This document shows, piece by piece, positions 48,035 to 56,256 of a stretch of 64,000 nt of DNA. The translations under genes and the position numbers were made by a program. The notes beneath the pieces are model-generated. The model had not been told where the DNA came from, ran no database searches, and worked only from the letters and a program-made list of their open reading frames with translations. The stretch's first letter is position 1; each line of letters begins with the position of its first letter. This DNA is from Microcaldota archaeon (GTDB lineage: Archaea; Micrarchaeota; Micrarchaeia; Anstonellales; Anstonellaceae): positions 161,513 to 225,512 of the forward strand of contig JAOAKI010000004.1 in NCBI GenBank assembly GCA_026413765.1, given 5' to 3'.

Positions 48035-49183
48035 ATGAGGTGGGTTTTGCTTGCGATTCTGTTTTTTTCGCTTCTTGGATGCGCGCAAAAGCCCTCTGCC
48101 CAATTGGAAGAGCCCAAAGCAGAGCCCATTCCAAATATGACACAAAACCAGACGCCTACAACGTCGGAATTATGCCATGGGAACATAGTCCAGAAAGACG
48201 AGTGCTACCTCAGCCTTGCCGAAGCAAAGGCAGACCCGCAATTGTGCAAACGCATCTATGCGATTGACAAAATGGATGAATGCTACTTTTTGTTTGCCAA
48301 CAGCAGCATTCAATATTGCGATATGATATCCAGCAAAGAGATGAAAGAAGCCTGCCTTATGCAAAACGCAATAAGGCTAAAAGATGAAAAGGTTTGCCAA
48401 AGGATACAAGACAGCCAAAAAAGAACAGAATGCCTATCCAAAATTTTGCCCCACTGCCTTCTTTTGAACATTGAAGAGCGCCCGCTTTGCCTGGCACTTG
48501 AAAAGAAAGACTATACAGAATGCCAGGGCGGATTCGACTGCTTGTTGGCATATGCGAAGAACACCTCTGATTTGAGAGCATGCTATGCTGCAAAGGAAGA
48601 GAAGGAAAGGCTGCTTTGCTTGGCAATAGTCAAAAACTCTGCTGACGAGTGCATGCAAGCAAAGCTTGAATCAGTAAAGGACTGGTGCGCCCTTGCTGCC
48701 TCAAAGGAGATTGGCGATGTGGAAGGCTGCCAGCTGATCACGAAAGGGACAAGCTACAGCAACGAATGTTACCAGTTTTTCGCAATTAAGATGCAGGACA
48801 GCAGAATATGCCTCAAGGCAGCGCCAGAAGAAAAAAGAGATGAATGCTTTGTGAATTATGCTGCCAGGACAAAGAATGTGTCTGCATGCAGCAGGGTGAT
48901 TGAATCCCTTGCCAAGATATCCTGCTATTACAAGGCTGCAAGAGAAAACGGGATGCCTTCGCTTTGCAATCCTCTTGAGACTGGAAGACTGCGGCAGGAA
49001 TGCTACTCTTTGAGCATATTCGGGGCGGTTGTGCCGCAACCGGCAGACTGCTTTTATGTAGAAAGCATTGAATGGAAAGATAAATGCTTCAAGGAAGCTG
49101 CAGTAAGAACAGCAAACAAAAGCCTCTGCCAGCAGATTTTAGGCAGCGAGGACAGAAAGGATTGCGAAAGCTCGTTTGAATAA
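48035..49183 (+). CDS. Putative lipoprotein of Cys-rich helical repeats
   Basis: Signal + lipobox FFSLLGC; about ten C-x(~10-12)-C-x(~11-15) units such as QLCKRIYAIDKMDECYFLFA. Confidence 0.75.
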   Translation: MRWVLLAILFFSLLGCAQKPSAQLEEPKAEPIPNMTQNQTPTTSELCHGNIVQKDECYLSLAEAKADPQLCKRIYAIDKMDECYFLFANSSIQYCDMISSKEMKEACLMQNAIRLKDEKVCQRIQDSQKRTECLSKILPHCLLLNIEERPLCLALEKKDYTECQGGFDCLLAYAKNTSDLRACYAAKEEKERLLCLAIVKNSADECMQAKLESVKDWCALAASKEIGDVEGCQLITKGTSYSNECYQFFAIKMQDSRICLKAAPEEKRDECFVNYAARTKNVSACSRVIESLAKISCYYKAARENGMPSLCNPLETGRLRQECYSLSIFGAVVPQPADCFYVESIEWKDKCFKEAAVRTANKSLCQQILGSEDRKDCESSFE

Positions 49184-49186
49184 GGC

Positions 49187-49954
49187 CTATTTTGTCTGTC
49201 TCTTTTTTGCTTTCTTTGGCTCTTCTTGTCCTTTTGCTGGCTGCGTAGCTGAAGGCGCACTTTCTTGCTCAGCGGCAGTGGCGCTGCTTTGGCCTTCCGA
49301 GGAAGCAGAGCCTGGCTCCTCTTGGGCTTTCTCCTCTGGAGCTTCTTCTTTTGTAGGTTGCTTTTCGACTTCAAATGCCGAAAGCGGAGTAGTGAACTCA
49401 TCGTATGAGGAGATCTTGTTTTTTGCCATCAGATATTCCCTTGCAAGAAGGAAAAAGATGAGCGCAAGCGAGCGTCGGCCTTTGTTGTTGCATGGGACTA
49501 TCCAATCTATGAACATGGTGACATTGTCTGTGTCGCACAGGCCGATAGTTGGAATTCCGACTTTGCCCGCCTCGATTACTGCCTGCCGTTCACCCTTTGG
49601 GTCGCAGATGAGCAAAATTTTTGGCTCTACGAAATCTTCCCTTGCAACATTGGTAAAAAGACCTGGGATAAACCGCCCTTGGAAAACTTTGATGCCGGTC
49701 AGCGCAGAAAAAACAGACGCCGCGTTTCCAGAATAAGTGCGGGACGCGACGACCAATATCTCGCTGGGCTCATAATTTCCAAGAAGTTTGCCTGCAAGGC
49801 GCAGCCTTTCGTCAATCTTGCGCAAATCAAGGACATAAAGCCCGTCATTGCGCATGCGGTAGACGAATTGGTTCATGTCTATGGTCTTCAACTTTGTTCC
49901 GATATGGATTCCTGCTTCCAGATAGGTCTCTTGCTTTATGAGAAAACTGTCCAT
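49187..49954 (-). CDS. rps2: 30S ribosomal protein S2 with long acidic/Ala C-terminal tail
   Basis: ETYLEAGIHIGTKLKTIDMNQFVYRMRNDGLYVLDLRKIDERL. Confidence 0.97.
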   Translation of the reverse strand: MDSFLIKQETYLEAGIHIGTKLKTIDMNQFVYRMRNDGLYVLDLRKIDERLRLAGKLLGNYEPSEILVVASRTYSGNAASVFSALTGIKVFQGRFIPGLFTNVAREDFVEPKILLICDPKGERQAVIEAGKVGIPTIGLCDTDNVTMFIDWIVPCNNKGRRSLALIFFLLAREYLMAKNKISSYDEFTTPLSAFEVEKQPTKEEAPEEKAQEEPGSASSEGQSSATAAEQESAPSATQPAKGQEEPKKAKKRQTK

Positions 49955-50022
49955 CTTTTCACCTTGTGCGGAGTGCTGCAGGCACTTTGACGCCACTCTC
50001 AGCAAGCACCGCCTATGGGTAG

Positions 50023-50130
50023 TGGGACCTTCGAGATTTGAAGTTTCGCTCCAAAATGATTAAAACTTTTTGGAGTCTCGAATCACCAGCACCCCAAGCT
50101 GGCAGGCTAGCCAGGTTACCCCAAGGCCCC
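50023..50130 (-). tRNA. tRNA-Pro(GGG) with a 34-nt intron at 53/54 (50043..50076)
   Basis: GGGGCCT/AGGTCCC acceptor, CCAGC-TTGGGGT-GCTGG; T-arm TCGAG|ACTCCAAAAAG...GGAGCGAAAC|TTCAAAT-CTCGA; canonical hBHBh' by eye. Confidence 0.92.
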
Positions 50131-50158
50131 ACTAACATTTGCGCATAAACTATGCGAA

Positions 50159-50356
50159 TCAATACCTTTTGTAGCGAATTATTTTTTCCATTGCGTCGAC
50201 ATGCGAAAGAAACATTCTGCGGCAGCAATACCGCTCGACCTCAAGCTCATCCAGCACCTTTGCTGGGTTAGCGCCGCTTTTGATTTTTTCTGCGTATTTT
50301 TCATAAAGATGGCCAATAACTGCCCCACAGCTGAAACAACGGACTGGAAAATACAT
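50159..50356 (-). CDS. rpoN: DNA-directed RNA polymerase subunit N
   Basis: MYFPVRCFSCGAVIGHLYEKY...VERYCCRRMFLSHVD. Confidence 0.97.
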   Translation of the reverse strand: MYFPVRCFSCGAVIGHLYEKYAEKIKSGANPAKVLDELEVERYCCRRMFLSHVDAMEKIIRYKRY

Positions 50357-50370
50357 ATGCACCCCTCTTT

Positions 50371-50808
50371 TTATCTGTAGGATTTTTGGAATCTTGCGCG
50401 TGCTTTTGGCCCTTTGTATTTTTTGGGCTCAATCCTGCGGGAATCTTCTGCCAACAAAAACCTGTCGTGCGCAAGCATCCTTGCCTTCAGAGAGTCATCG
50501 CCAGAAAATCCACAAAGCGCACGGGCGATTGCGACACGGCATGCCTGTGCCTGCCCCATAATGCCACCGCCAAAAACATTGACTGAGATGTCGACTTTTG
50601 AAGCTATCTCAGGAGCAAGGCGCAGCGGCTCTGATATGATTGCCTGGACATATTTGTTATCGATCGCATTCAAGTTGACGCTGTTGATCCTGACAATGCC
50701 TTTGCCTGGCTTGATTGATGCCCTTGCAATGCTCTTTTTCCTTTTTCCACGAAAAACAGCTGGAACGGTTTCTTTTTTTTGTTTTTTCTTTCTTTTTGCA
50801 ACTGCCAT
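50371..50808 (-). CDS. rps9: 30S ribosomal protein S9
   Basis: FRGKRKKSIARASIKPGKGIVRINS...RRIEPKKYKGPKARARFQKSYR. Confidence 0.97.
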   Translation of the reverse strand: MAVAKRKKKQKKETVPAVFRGKRKKSIARASIKPGKGIVRINSVNLNAIDNKYVQAIISEPLRLAPEIASKVDISVNVFGGGIMGQAQACRVAIARALCGFSGDDSLKARMLAHDRFLLAEDSRRIEPKKYKGPKARARFQKSYR

Positions 50809-50820
50809 ACTCAATCACCG

Positions 50821-51249
50821 CTAAAGGTTCCTTTTTTTCTGGAAGCCAAGCTGCAGGCAGAGCTCCTCAAGAGTGAAAGTACCCTGCTTGTCTTTTGCTA
50901 TTGCCTCTGGAATTGGCTGTGGGGCCTGGGGAGGCTGAAAACCACCCGGCATTACTTTCAAGCGCCTGTAAGCATCTTTTCCCCTCTTTGAGTCCCAAGG
51001 CAGCATGCCTCGGATGATCCTTCGCAAAAGCAGGTGTGGGACGCGCGGCCATACAGGAGAATGCTCTGGCTTGCGCTTGTTTTTTTGGCTCCTGCGAGAA
51101 AGATACTTTTGCTTTGCATTTATCAAAGACCCTTTCATGAGGGCTTTTTCCGGATTGACAATCATCACTTCCTTGCCAGCAAGCAGCATTTTGCTTACTG
51201 CTGCGCCGAGCCTGCCAACGATTGCATCCTGTGCGTCGATCACAACCAT
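50821..51249 (-). CDS. rpl13: 50S ribosomal protein L13
   Basis: VVIDAQDAIVGRLGAAVSKMLLAGKEVMIVNPEKALMKGS...RGMLPWDSKRG. Confidence 0.97.
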   Translation of the reverse strand: MVVIDAQDAIVGRLGAAVSKMLLAGKEVMIVNPEKALMKGSLINAKQKYLSRRSQKNKRKPEHSPVWPRVPHLLLRRIIRGMLPWDSKRGKDAYRRLKVMPGGFQPPQAPQPIPEAIAKDKQGTFTLEELCLQLGFQKKRNL

Positions 51250-51260
51250 GCGTCCACCCT

Positions 51261-51614
51261 TCATTTTATTATTATGTGGTCTTTTCCAGACGGATTCTTT
51301 GCAGCTGCTTCTGCGATTGAAACTATCTTACCGCCTGCATCTTGAATTGCCTTGCGAGCAGCCGCAGAAAATGAAACTGCAGCAACCGTAAGCTTTGAGG
51401 AAAGGGTACCTGCCCCAAGGACCTTGTCAGGGACTACCACCACTTGTTTTTCTTTTGCATACTTTGCTATTTTGCTGATATTTACTCCTTTTTTGTTTCT
51501 TGCAGGAGAGGAAAGCAACTCGATTACCCTTTTCCAGAACTTCGACTTCCTTGCAGCTTGCGGAATCGCTTCGACAATCCTGAGATGCTTTTCTGAGAAT
51601 TTTGCCCTTTTCAT
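51261..51614 (-). CDS. rpl18e: 50S ribosomal protein L18e
   Basis: MKRAKFSEKHLRIVEAIPQAARKSKFWKRVIELLSSPARNKKGVNISKI; start after the tRNA-Leu. Confidence 0.95.
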   Translation of the reverse strand: MKRAKFSEKHLRIVEAIPQAARKSKFWKRVIELLSSPARNKKGVNISKIAKYAKEKQVVVVPDKVLGAGTLSSKLTVAAVSFSAAARKAIQDAGGKIVSIAEAAAKNPSGKDHIIIK

Positions 51615-51630
51615 AGACACCACATCTGAG

Positions 51631-51716
51631 TGTGGGGGAAGGGATTTGAACCCTCGCAGCCCTAAAGGCACCAGCCCCTCAAGCTGGCGCATTTGACCAG
51701 GCTCTGCCACCCCCAC
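51631..51716 (-). tRNA. tRNA-Leu(GAG), uninterrupted
   Basis: GTGGGGGTGGCAGAGCCTGGTCAAATGCGCCAGCTTGAGGGGCTGGTGCCTTTAGGGCTGCGAGGGTTCAAATCCCTTCCCCCAC + A73. Confidence 0.96.
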
Positions 51717-51740
51717 ATTTTTAATTTTATTTTGGGGAGC

Positions 51741-52313
51741 TCACCTCTTTTCATCCAGCTGTTTTTCGAATTCATCACATTTTTGGACAACATACTCCGC
51801 AGCCCTTGCAAGGATTTCCCTTGGCTCAAGCTGCATGAATGATTCAATCTTGAACCTGAATTTGTCTGGGCCAAGAATTTCATAGGAAAGAAGGCCAGGC
51901 TGGAATTTGGCATGCTTTTTTCCGCACCCGCGGCGCGCCTTTGCTTCAAGCCTAATGCTTTGCCCATCCAGAAGCTTTATTATTGGAATTTCGCCTACTG
52001 CAACTTTAATCTTTGAATCTGTGCTTTTGAGGTCTTTTGAGTAGACTGTTGTTGGACCAGATGCCTCAAGCACAAACCCGATCTCGTCAGTTGCTTTTCC
52101 TGATTCTGAAATGATCGGTATTTGGCCTATCCTGTGCGCAATATATTCGTCAAACAAAGCTGAGCTGTTTTCATAGAATGTCACTGTGTCGATTGCAAAC
52201 ACTGGCACTTGGCTCATGCCTACCCTTCTTATGAGATTTGCAAAAGAGAGCGGCACACCGGAAAGCACAAACTGGAATCGGTTTGCCTTTTCCATCTCTG
52301 CCTCCAATTCCAT
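51741..52313 (-). CDS. rpoD: DNA-directed RNA polymerase subunit D
   Basis: FVLSGVPLSFANLIRRVGMSQVPVFAIDTVTFYENSSALFDEYIAHRIGQIPI. Confidence 0.96.
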   Translation of the reverse strand: MELEAEMEKANRFQFVLSGVPLSFANLIRRVGMSQVPVFAIDTVTFYENSSALFDEYIAHRIGQIPIISESGKATDEIGFVLEASGPTTVYSKDLKSTDSKIKVAVGEIPIIKLLDGQSIRLEAKARRGCGKKHAKFQPGLLSYEILGPDKFRFKIESFMQLEPREILARAAEYVVQKCDEFEKQLDEKR

Positions 52314-52325
52314 GATACCACCAAT

Positions 52326-52844
52326 CTATACGCGCCTTCCTCTCCGCCCGCCCGGCCTTTTTGTAGTGTCGGTAGGTATGGGAGTGACGTCCTCTATTTT
52401 TCCTATGCGCAGTCCCATCCTTGCAAGGGAACGAACAACTGCCTGCGCGCCTGCGCCAGGCGTCTTTGAGCCATGGCCTCCTGGCGCTCTGATTCGTATG
52501 TGCAATCCAGTAATCCCTTTACTTTTTATTTCATTTGCAACCTTGATTGCAGCTTGCATCGCAGCATATGGTTTTCCTTCTTCACGGTCTGCCTTGACCA
52601 TCATCCCGCCAGATGCTTTTGCAATTGTCTCTGCGCCTGAAAGGTCGGTTACGGTGATTATTGTGTCATTTTTTGAAGAATAAACATGGCAGACTGCCCA
52701 TCTTTGCTGGCGCGAAGGCGGCTGTGGCGCCGCTTGAGGCGTCTCCTTTTGAGGAGCAGCCGATGAGGCTGCTGCATTAGGAGAAGAGGGCTTTTCCTGC
52801 TCAACATTCTTTTTTTCTGCTGCTTTTTGTTCTTCCTTTGTCAC
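52326..52844 (-). CDS. rps11: 30S ribosomal protein S11 with Ala/Pro/Glu-rich N-terminal extension
   Basis: [41 protein letters not shown]...[27 protein letters not shown]; likely GTG start. Confidence 0.94.
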   Translation of the reverse strand: MTKEEQKAAEKKNVEQEKPSSPNAAASSAAPQKETPQAAPQPPSRQQRWAVCHVYSSKNDTIITVTDLSGAETIAKASGGMMVKADREEGKPYAAMQAAIKVANEIKSKGITGLHIRIRAPGGHGSKTPGAGAQAVVRSLARMGLRIGKIEDVTPIPTDTTKRPGGRRGRRV

Positions 52845-52854
52845 AACATCACCA

Positions 52855-53373
52855 CTACATGCTTGCTTCCTGTGCAGCCTTGCCTTCTGAAGCTGAGATG
52901 TCAAATGGCTTGTAATATGAGATGTATTTTTCTTCTTCGGAGGTCACAAGATAGGAAGGCACTGTCACTTTTCTTCCTTTTATTGATATAAATCCATGCG
53001 TTATTAATTGGCGCGCTTGCTTTATTGTTTTTGCAAGGCCTTTTTTGAATACGAGCGTCTGCAGCCTCCTGTCAAGGAAGTGCTCTACTGACAACGAAAG
53101 AATATCGTCTAATTTTGAGTCGGGAGCAATGATTCCAAGCTTTGCAAGCTTTTTCATCAGCGGCACTGCTTTCTTTTCGCCTTCTTGGCCTAATGAAAGA
53201 TATTTCATTGCGTCACGCCTTGCGCGCTTGAGCGCATTAAGCGTGACCCATATCTCTCGGCTGTTTTTCAAGCCGTATTCCCTTTTCAGCTTGCTTTCTT
53301 GCCTAATTCTTTGGGCATCCCAAAGCTTGCGCGGGCTTTCATATTTATTTTTGAACTTTCTTGGGTCACCCAT
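52855..53373 (-). CDS. rps4: 30S ribosomal protein S4
   Basis: [42 protein letters not shown]. Confidence 0.97.
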   Translation of the reverse strand: MGDPRKFKNKYESPRKLWDAQRIRQESKLKREYGLKNSREIWVTLNALKRARRDAMKYLSLGQEGEKKAVPLMKKLAKLGIIAPDSKLDDILSLSVEHFLDRRLQTLVFKKGLAKTIKQARQLITHGFISIKGRKVTVPSYLVTSEEEKYISYYKPFDISASEGKAAQEASM

Positions 53374-53377
53374 AAAA

Positions 53378-54049
53378 TCACTTCTTTACCTCCTCTTTCT
53401 TTGCAGATGTCTTGGCTGCTGCGCTCTTGGCTTGTGCTGCTGCCCCTGTCTGCGCAGCCGCAGCCTCGCCAGTCTTTGCAAGCGTGGATTTCCTAATCAC
53501 ACCTACTGTCATGCCAGTCCTTCCAGTGCTGCGAGTATGCTGGCCTCTGACTTTCTGCCCATAAGTGTGTCTGAAACCTCTCCAGGTATAAACTTCTTTT
53601 TCATGGTCAATGTCTTGCTTTACTGCGTAAACCAAGTCCGAGCCAACGACGTGCAGATCTTTGCCTGTCATTATGTCTTTCCTGCGGTTGAACATCCAAG
53701 AAGGGATGCCATAATCGTATGGATGCAAGACGATCTGTTCCAATTTTGACACTTGCTCCTCAGAAAGCTCGCCTATCAGTGTTTTTTCATTTGCGCCAAT
53801 AATCCCATATGCTTTGGAAGAGATGACTTGCGCAAGATTTATGCCTACTCCTTTCACTTGAGTAAGCGCCCTCCAAATTGGAAGGCTTCCTTTGACATCT
53901 TTGCCTGCAATGCGGATGACACCTTTTATCTCTTTGCCAGAGGCAGAAATGAGCGGCTTTTGGGGCTGCTGCGACTTTGGCCCATGAAAGCCCTTTTTAT
54001 CTTGTGGCTTGCCTTCATAGCCGGTTTTTTTGTCTTGTTTGTCTTTCAT
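53378..54049 (-). CDS. rps13: 30S ribosomal protein S13 with Ala/Lys C-terminal extension
   Basis: GVIRIAGKDVKGSLPIWRALTQVKGVGINLAQVI...WRGFRHTYGQKVRGQHTRSTGRTG. Confidence 0.96.
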   Translation of the reverse strand: MKDKQDKKTGYEGKPQDKKGFHGPKSQQPQKPLISASGKEIKGVIRIAGKDVKGSLPIWRALTQVKGVGINLAQVISSKAYGIIGANEKTLIGELSEEQVSKLEQIVLHPYDYGIPSWMFNRRKDIMTGKDLHVVGSDLVYAVKQDIDHEKEVYTWRGFRHTYGQKVRGQHTRSTGRTGMTVGVIRKSTLAKTGEAAAAQTGAAAQAKSAAAKTSAKKEEVKK

Positions 54050-54067
54050 AATATACACCTACATAAG

Positions 54068-54193
54068 CGCCGGGAATGGGATTTTTTGGCGGCGCCCTTT
54101 GGAGCAAAAAAACCCAAAGAAAGCCTGAACCCATACGGCCTTTCGACCACACGCTCTCCAGGCGTGCGCACTACCAGGTTATGCGATCCCGGC
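54068..54193 (-). tRNA. tRNA-Ser(GGA) with a ~42-nt T-loop insertion/intron (about 54084..54125)
   Basis: GCCGGGA/TCCCGGC acceptor, G73, CACGC-CTGGAGA-GCGTG, long variable arm; ATGGG-TTCA[...]AAT-CCCAT with internal hairpin CTTTGG/CCAAAG. Confidence 0.88.
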
Positions 54194-54207
54194 AACCATA
54201 CCTTAAA

Positions 54208-55128
54208 TCACCAACCTTTTTGATATAATCCTTTTTGCATGAAAATCCTTTTTGAAGCTACAGCAACTCCGCCTGTTGCATCTTTAAGCTCGGTCGCAGA
54301 AAGCTGCGCAACACCCACGCCGACCAACTCCCCCTTTTGGCTGACCATCGCAACAAGCGAGCCTGACAGGATGTTTTTATCATACATGGCAACACCTGGC
54401 ACAAACAACGGGGCTCCTCTGCAGACTGCCTCGATTGCGGCGTCTTTTATCACTATTTTCGGAAGCCCCAGCGCCTCATCCGCAGGAATCAAAATTTTGC
54501 GGAGCGCCGATTCGTCGTGCTTTTCTTTTGCAAGCCAGAGAGCATCCGAAAGCTCCTGGAGCGTATGCGCATCCTCTTCGCGGATAGATCCGACTGATAT
54601 GCGCCGAAGCTCTATCATCTTTGCCCCACCAAAATATGGGGCAAAGTCCGCCACCAGGACACGAATATAGGTGCCAGCCTGGCAGTGCACTTCGAAAAGC
54701 ACGTCGCTGGAGCGTATTTGGAGAGGCTTAATATAATAAACCTTGCGCTTGCGGGCTTTTTTTGCAACCGCCGACTCCTTTGGAGGCGTCTGCACTATCT
54801 GACCAACAAAAAGGCTAAAAACAGACCGCACTTGCTGCTCGGTGACAGGCATGCCAGTGCGCATGAGGCAGACGTATTTCTTGTCTTTGGCAGTCATGTA
54901 GGAAAGAAGCTTGGTTGCTTTTCCCAACGCTATCGGAAGCACTCCGGAAACCTGAGGGTCAAGAGTGCCGCTGTGCCCTGCCTTCGAAACCCCTGCCATT
55001 TTGCGGACCCATGAGGCAACCTCGTGGCTTGAAGGTCCACAGGGCTTGTCGATTATGACAAATGAGGAGTCAAGAAGCTGGGCTAAATTGCATGCATAGC
55101 GGGTTGGGGGGACAACGGCGCTAGCCAT
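54208..55128 (-). CDS. cbf5: tRNA/rRNA pseudouridine synthase Cbf5/TruB family
   Basis: LLDSSFVIIDKPCGPSSHEVASWVRKMAGVSKAGHSGTLDPQVSGVLPIALGKATKLL. Confidence 0.95.
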   Translation of the reverse strand: MASAVVPPTRYACNLAQLLDSSFVIIDKPCGPSSHEVASWVRKMAGVSKAGHSGTLDPQVSGVLPIALGKATKLLSYMTAKDKKYVCLMRTGMPVTEQQVRSVFSLFVGQIVQTPPKESAVAKKARKRKVYYIKPLQIRSSDVLFEVHCQAGTYIRVLVADFAPYFGGAKMIELRRISVGSIREEDAHTLQELSDALWLAKEKHDESALRKILIPADEALGLPKIVIKDAAIEAVCRGAPLFVPGVAMYDKNILSGSLVAMVSQKGELVGVGVAQLSATELKDATGGVAVASKRIFMQKGLYQKGW

Positions 55129-55171
55129 AAAAATGAAAGATGAAACACGAGGCCAAAAAGAGGGCAGAAGG

Positions 55172-55366
55172 TCAGATATTGACGATAGTGTCGGTTGGCT
55201 CCAAATGCAGTATTGAGCATTTCCTTTCTGGATTTTTTTTGCGTGCAGATGAGCGAACCATCACGAAGTTTTTGTCTATGATTTTCGTCACTACAACCTT
55301 TGTTCCTGCGTCTCTTCCTTTCGTCTTGATGCACACTCTTCCGACCTGAATTGCAGATGATGCCAT
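55172..55366 (-). CDS. rpl14e: 50S ribosomal protein L14e
   Basis: IQVGRVCIKTKGRDAGTKVVVTKIIDKNFVMV; operon position. Confidence 0.92.
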   Translation of the reverse strand: MASSAIQVGRVCIKTKGRDAGTKVVVTKIIDKNFVMVRSSARKKNPERKCSILHLEPTDTIVNI

Positions 55367-55377
55367 CCTCTCACCAT

Positions 55378-55926
55378 TTATTTCTTCCTTTTTGAAATGC
55401 CTTTTCCTTTAAAGCCTTTTGCCACCGCAGCTGCGCTGATAATATCTGCCGCCTGCTGCGGGGAAAGTCTTTCGGTATTCAGCACAATGTCGAAGTTGGA
55501 ATGGTCAAATATGTCGATCTTGTAAAGCTTGAGATATCTTTGCCGGTTGCTCTCGTCTCTTTGGGCAATGTGGTTTTGCGCCTCTTGCAAAGAAAGGCCG
55601 TCCCTTTTTGCAAGCCGCTCTGAGCGGACGACAAACGGCGCATGCAGCCAAACCCGCAAATCTGCGTCTTTTATCATCCATGGTCCAAGCCAGGTGGTGA
55701 TGACGCAATCCCCTTTGCTTGCCTGCTGAATGAGCTCTTCGTCGAATTTTTTGTCGATGGAATGGTCTTTTTCCGCTTTCTGGTGGAATTCAAGAAGGCT
55801 CATTTTTGCTTTCTGTGCAAGCGTTTTGAAAGTCGGATTGACCAGCCGAAGTCCAAGCTTGCTTGCAACAAGAGAGCCTATTGTGTTCTTGCCGCTGCCT
55901 GAAAGACCAGAGATGCAAATCTTCAT
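55378..55926 (-). CDS. cmk: Cytidylate kinase
   Basis: MKICISGLSGSGKNTIGSLVASKLGLRLV...VLNTERLSPQQAADII. Confidence 0.93.
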   Translation of the reverse strand: MKICISGLSGSGKNTIGSLVASKLGLRLVNPTFKTLAQKAKMSLLEFHQKAEKDHSIDKKFDEELIQQASKGDCVITTWLGPWMIKDADLRVWLHAPFVVRSERLAKRDGLSLQEAQNHIAQRDESNRQRYLKLYKIDIFDHSNFDIVLNTERLSPQQAADIISAAAVAKGFKGKGISKRKK

Positions 55927-56247
55927 TTAAACACCATGGCGCACATAGGGGAGATATTTGATCTCGACTTCTTCAAGCTTGATTAGTCCTTCTTTCAGCC
56001 TGTTTCTTATTACAATTACTCTGCTTGCACATTTTGTGCAAAGTTGGCCGCCAAACTTCCTGTTTGGCGCTTTTTGCGAAGAAGGAAGAAAACTGCTAGA
56101 GTGCACTGCTTGCAGAGAGGATTTGCATATTGCGCAATGGTGCTTTTTGCCTTTTTTCCTTCTCTTATAGTGGACAACTGTCCCTCGCTTTGGGACTCGC
56201 CTGAAAATTTTCCTTACTGATCTTGAGCGGTTCTTTGGGAGCGGCAT
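55927..56247 (-). CDS. rpl34e: 50S ribosomal protein L34e
   Basis: MPLPKNRSRSVRKIFRRVPKRGTVVHYKRRKKGKKHHCAICKSSLQAV. Confidence 0.95.
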   Translation of the reverse strand: MPLPKNRSRSVRKIFRRVPKRGTVVHYKRRKKGKKHHCAICKSSLQAVHSSSFLPSSQKAPNRKFGGQLCTKCASRVIVIRNRLKEGLIKLEEVEIKYLPYVRHGV

Positions 56248-56256
56248 GAAAACACC

